The translations under genes and the position numbers were made by a program. Source: JBHJGP01 sp050331695 (GTDB taxonomy: Bacteria; Pseudomonadota; Alphaproteobacteria; Geminicoccales; Geminicoccaceae). From it: a DNA stretch of 64,000 nt. Shown piece after piece: positions 62,680 to 64,000 of the stretch. The stretch covers positions 1-64,000 of the forward strand of contig JBHJGP010000022.1 in the NCBI GenBank assembly GCA_050331695.1, in the 5' to 3' direction. Position 1 is the stretch's first letter. The number at the start of each line of letters is the position of its first letter. Below the pieces are notes generated by a model. The model saw only the letters and a program-made list of their open reading frames with translations. It had not been told where the DNA came from and searched no databases.

Positions 62680-63061
62680 GGGGCGCAGATCCTCCAAATC
62701 GAACGTGGCGCTTATCCTTACGCCTTCACGCCAAGCGGCGACTCTGAGCCGTGGCTGATACAATCACAGATAGTATACCATTGAAAAACAATGGACGCCA
62801 ACGCTGCGGCACCCGAAGGTGGTGATGAAACGCACAGCGGCCCTAGACCCAAATCGGGAACCATCGCCGAAGACAGGTCGCTGGCGGCTGTCAACAAATT
62901 TGACGGTCGTCAAAGTCAGTCCGGCCTCAACCGACGATAAATATGAAGCGGGGATGCCCCGTAACCGGTTGCAGCAAAGGCTCGACAGACCGCGTCACTT
63001 CGTGACAACGAACCATGATGGATCGAACAGGGACATACTTTTGGTCATTGGAGGACGAGCC
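62680..63061. other. 382 nt divergent promoter region
   Basis: It separates the caspase gene (minus) and a lipoprotein gene (plus). No protein gene is convincing; in-frame extensions from both sides enter it. AT-rich stretches near 62760 and 62930 suit promoters. Confidence 0.5.
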
Positions 63062-63835
63062 ATGGTGATCAGTGCTACACCACCCTTTGGCGCTGTGGCG
63101 CGGCGAGCAGCCTGCTTGGTTGCGCTGTTCGGATTGATCGGTTGCACTGCCATCCCAACCGGCGACGGTGTCGTGCCTGCAGCCGTGGCTCCAGGCGAGG
63201 GTAGGGCGCCGAGCGAGGTCGATGTCGCGCCCATTCCCCGACCGCCGCAGCCGATCGCCCAGGCGAGCGCGCCGGAGCGGCTGATCTACTCGCCACCGGC
63301 CCGAGGCCCCGGCGACAAGCTTGCTCGTCTGGTCGACGCGTCCTCGTTTCAGGTCTGGGACAATATGTTGGAGACCTTCGAGACATTGGGTTTTGAGTTC
63401 TCGATGCTGGACGAGCGGAACGGCGTTATGATCGCGGTCTACTCGGGAGCGCCGCGAAACTTCATCGATTGCGGCGGCATCGTCGCCGAACGAAAAACCA
63501 ATCGGGCCAGGCGCTTGATTGATGCCGACGATGCCGAAGCCGTGTTCGGCCGTCGGGAGCGCCGGCGGACCATCACCGTGCAGCGCCAACTGCAGTTGGA
63601 TGCTAGGGTCGTTGTCAATATCGAGCCGGCCGGCAACCAGGCGCGGGTCGAAGCCGAGACGACCTACGTGGTCACCAAACTGTTGGACGTATTCGACCGC
63701 CGCGGGCAGTGGCAGTCCAACAGCTCTGAAAGCGTGTTGTTCACGTCTGGCGATCGCGCCCAATTCAGTAAAGGCACGATCTGTCAGCCAACTGGCGGCT
63801 TGGAGCGCGCCGCACTGGTCAATGTGGATGTGTAG
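63062..63835 (+). CDS. Putative lipoprotein, BamC-like in part
   Basis: From ATG 63062 (GGAGGA upstream) the 257-residue protein has a signal with lipobox LVALFGLIGCTA, a Pro/Ala-rich linker, and a compact domain reading FQVWDNMLETFETLGFEFSM then LDERNGVMIAVYSGAPRNF and AEAVFGRRERRRTITVQRQL, reminiscent of the helix-grip units in BamC/NlpB. This resemblance is weak. It is divergent from the caspase gene and lipid-anchored by prediction. Confidence 0.68.
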   Translation: MVISATPPFGAVARRAACLVALFGLIGCTAIPTGDGVVPAAVAPGEGRAPSEVDVAPIPRPPQPIAQASAPERLIYSPPARGPGDKLARLVDASSFQVWDNMLETFETLGFEFSMLDERNGVMIAVYSGAPRNFIDCGGIVAERKTNRARRLIDADDAEAVFGRRERRRTITVQRQLQLDARVVVNIEPAGNQARVEAETTYVVTKLLDVFDRRGQWQSNSSESVLFTSGDRAQFSKGTICQPTGGLERAALVNVDV

Positions 63836-63932
63836 AAAAGATTAACGCTTGGCGCGATTGACGAAATTGTGACGCCGAACACTGATTGTTAGGACTTCAG
63901 CGCTTAAGTGTTAGGGTGTCTGGAGAACGTCA

Positions 63933-64000
63933 ATGCTAGTTGCTTTCACGGGGCGGCGGAGGTGGTTCGCGCCGCTGATGCTCGCCATGATGATGGCAGC
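63933..64000 (+). CDS. Start of an exported protein, cut by window edge
   Basis: ATG 63933 follows GGAGA and opens a frame with no stop to the window end: a basic start then APLMLAMMMA, typical of a signal peptide. Only 22 codons are visible, so the gene cannot be identified. Confidence 0.5.
   Translation, partial: MLVAFTGRRRWFAPLMLAMMMA

Noticed and set aside
1..64000. CRISPR array, prophage, integrase or insertion sequence
   Set aside because: No regularly spaced repeats, transposase motifs, attachment-site tRNA or phage structural genes were seen on reading the window.

Overview
The window is GC-rich chromosomal DNA from an alphaproteobacterium, most like Rhodospirillales and relatives. 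The grounds are a COQ9-family gene divergent from rpsU, a CtrA-type regulator, the mnmE-mnmG-rsmG-parA-parB order with a canonical parS, sdhCDAB order, an olsBA pair and a class II DAHP synthase. Genes lie on both strands in short operons with many 1-30 nt overlaps. I saw no rRNA, tRNA, CRISPR array, transposase, integrase or phage gene. Most of the window is ordinary core and accessory chromosome.

1-7.4 kb: minus-strand nicotinate phosphoribosyltransferase-like gene (cut by the window edge), class II DAHP synthase, glutathione reductase, and a succinate-semialdehyde dehydrogenase gene broken by two in-frame stops; then plus-strand hydrolase, LysE and NnrU membrane proteins. 7.6-13 kb: a CtrA-like regulator whose receiver has lost its phosphorylation site, COQ9 and peptide deformylase, rpsU, a lipoprotein, and an Atm1-type ABC exporter. 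13-21 kb: a GGDEF protein, a CsoR repressor with a perfect operator facing a copper-type operon (MauE/DoxX, Spy/CpxP, DUF411), then metabolic genes and a 717 nt gene-free stretch.

21.4-31 kb: a retropepsin-like protein, an ArsR/SRPBCC pair, a small unknown protein, and the chromosome-partition block parB-parA-rsmG-mnmG-parS-mnmE, which suggests proximity to the replication origin. 30-38.3 kb: MaoC, nitroreductase, an HTH plus double ClpX-type zinc-finger protein, a divergent AraC/methyltransferase pair, a TPR plus small membrane protein pair, and a lipoprotein-like/LivH fusion. 38.8-42.3 kb: succinate dehydrogenase sdhCDAB with a long hairpin between sdhA and sdhB.

42.5-49.4 kb is the most accessory-looking part: a low-GC VOC gene, a tightly overlapped pair encoding an NA37-like nucleoid-associated protein and a membrane protein, an MFS exporter, a PRC-barrel protein, and a three-gene operon that looks like an ExbB/ExbD-type ion-driven motor with an unusual periplasmic domain. 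49.7-58.9 kb: esterase, ExoD, ornithine-lipid genes, a SAF-domain oxidoreductase, EamA transporter, chorismate mutase, rhodanese, YdcF and a Tat-exported cyclase. 58.9-64 kb: a cluster of exported proteins around a caspase-like/formylglycine-enzyme-like protein with a DUF4384 partner and small secreted or lipid-anchored proteins.

The strongest leads for something new are the unphosphorylatable CtrA paralogue, the ExbB/ExbD-like trio, the NA37/membrane pair, and the exported caspase cluster. All functions are read from sequence by eye; no database search was run.
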